Source: Natronorubrum thiooxidans (lineage in GTDB: Archaea > Halobacteriota > Halobacteria > Halobacteriales > Natrialbaceae). From it: DNA of 64,000 bases. Where the stretch lies: positions 124,001-188,000 of the forward strand of contig NZ_FTNR01000005.1 in the NCBI RefSeq assembly GCF_900156475.1, read 5' to 3'. The translations under genes were made by a program, and so were the position numbers. Positions 63,577-64,000 of this stretch are shown here, in pieces. Each line of letters starts with the position of its first letter. The first letter of the stretch is position 1. Below the pieces are notes generated by a model. It did no database searches, was not told the origin of the DNA, and saw only the letters and a list, made by a program, of their open reading frames with translations.

Positions 63577-64000
63577 ATGAGCCAAGAGCCACTGCTCGAG
63601 ATCGACGACATCACCGTGACGATCGACAAGGCGAGGGTCCTCGAGGCGGTCTCGATCCGGATCGAACCGGGCGAGTCCGTTGCCCTGATCGGCCGCAACG
63701 GAGCCGGCAAGACGACGACGTTCCGGACGGTGATGGGCCAGACCGCGATTCAGAACGGCTCGATTCGTGTGCGTGGGACCGACCTCACGGATCAGCCCTC
63801 ACGGACGCGGATCCAACACGGAATCGGGTTCGCGCCGGAAGACCGACGGTTGTTCACGACCCTCACTGTCGAGGACAACATCCGGATGTCGACGTGGGGA
63901 AGCGATGACGTCAGCGACGACGAGTTCCGAGAGCGTCGCGACCGGATCCTCGACATTTTCCCAGAGATGGAGGAGTTCCTCGATCGGCCCGCCGGCCAGC
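63577..64000 (+). CDS. livF: Branched-chain-type ABC ATPase LivF (partial)
   Basis: The gene begins at ATG 63577, one base after the livG stop, and runs off the right edge after 141 codons. MSQEPLLEIDDITVTID precedes Walker A GRNGAGKTTT (about 43) and the LivF-type Q-loop region IGFAPEDRRLFTTLTVEDNI. Walker B and switch residues lie outside the window. Confidence 0.9.
   Translation, partial: MSQEPLLEIDDITVTIDKARVLEAVSIRIEPGESVALIGRNGAGKTTTFRTVMGQTAIQNGSIRVRGTDLTDQPSRTRIQHGIGFAPEDRRLFTTLTVEDNIRMSTWGSDDVSDDEFRERRDRILDIFPEMEEFLDRPAGQ

Noticed and set aside
1-64000. tRNA, rRNA, CRISPR arrays, integrases and IS elements
   Set aside because: Scanned by eye for tRNA arms, regular repeats with spacers, and transposase or integrase motifs; none was convincing. 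A covariance model run would be needed for certainty.
1-64000. High frequency of CTCGAG
   Set aside because: It follows from the Leu-Glu codon pair CTC-GAG that haloarchaea favour, and needs no separate element.

Overview
The window is a gap-poor, GC-rich chromosomal segment of a haloarchaeon. The evidence is strongly acidic proteins, abundant CTCGAG (Leu-Glu) codon pairs, TATA boxes 25-30 bases ahead of leaderless starts, Tat-lipobox exported proteins, archaeal information-processing genes (aIF-1A, archaeal AlaRS and GlyRS, RFC clamp loader, RNase Z) and a SAMP-type ubiquitin-like protein. Codon and repeat style fit the Natrialbales (Natrinema/Haloterrigena/Natronorubrum group), but the genus cannot be fixed from the sequence alone.

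Layout. 1-5201: a dipeptide/oligopeptide ABC transporter operon (end of the binding protein, two permeases, two ATPases). 5419-9904: small genes, a four-CBS protein and glyS. 9966-12899: a formamidase-type hydrolase followed by three tandem copies of a Tat-exported blue-copper-like lipoprotein; only the middle copy is intact. 13050-17857: aIF-1A, a tiny membrane protein, a COG2433/DUF460 protein and a chemoreceptor-like transducer. 17899-27786: mixed housekeeping (class V aminotransferase, RNase Z, exported DUF7282/CARDB-like protein, second small RFC paralog, thioesterase, CorC/HlyC-like membrane protein, Grx plus peroxiredoxin-like pair, Sua5, Cas4-like protein, CMI4-like protein). 27969-37335: a membrane FeS oxidoreductase of the EtfD/EMO type, a glutamine amidotransferase-like protein, a truncated AMP-binding protein, an MFS carrier, an alpha/beta hydrolase and alaS. 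37550-48459: a pseudo-kinase, an RFC small subunit carrying a 700-residue intein, a bactofilin-like membrane protein, SAMP2-like protein, acetyltransferases, tryptophanase and aspartate kinase.

48649-64000 is the most interesting stretch: every gene is on the + strand and closely spaced. It holds a possible regulator, two overlapping UbiD paralogs (one with the catalytic segment missing), an acyl-CoA synthetase, an acyl-CoA dehydrogenase, a fused biotin carboxylase-BCCP, a carboxyltransferase with an unusual N-terminal domain, a MaoC-type hydratase and a complete branched-chain-type (Liv) ABC importer. Read in order, the genes suggest import of an organic acid, CoA activation, alpha-beta oxidation, biotin-dependent carboxylation and hydration. 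This is the logic of the leucine (Liu) and acyclic terpenoid (Atu) pathways, but the substrate is unknown. Electrons from the acyl-CoA dehydrogenase could enter the quinone pool through ETF and the 27969 FeS protein.

A recurring theme is proteins that keep a fold but have lost catalytic residues: histidine kinase, AMP-binding enzyme, hydrolase, peroxiredoxin, UbiD and Cas4-like. Other unusual features are a pair of perfect palindromes inserted in frame in the acyl-CoA dehydrogenase gene, an 11-base motif that recurs in non-coding DNA and twice starts on a stop codon, and several symmetric operator-like sites. No rRNA, tRNA, CRISPR array, integrase or insertion sequence was recognised.
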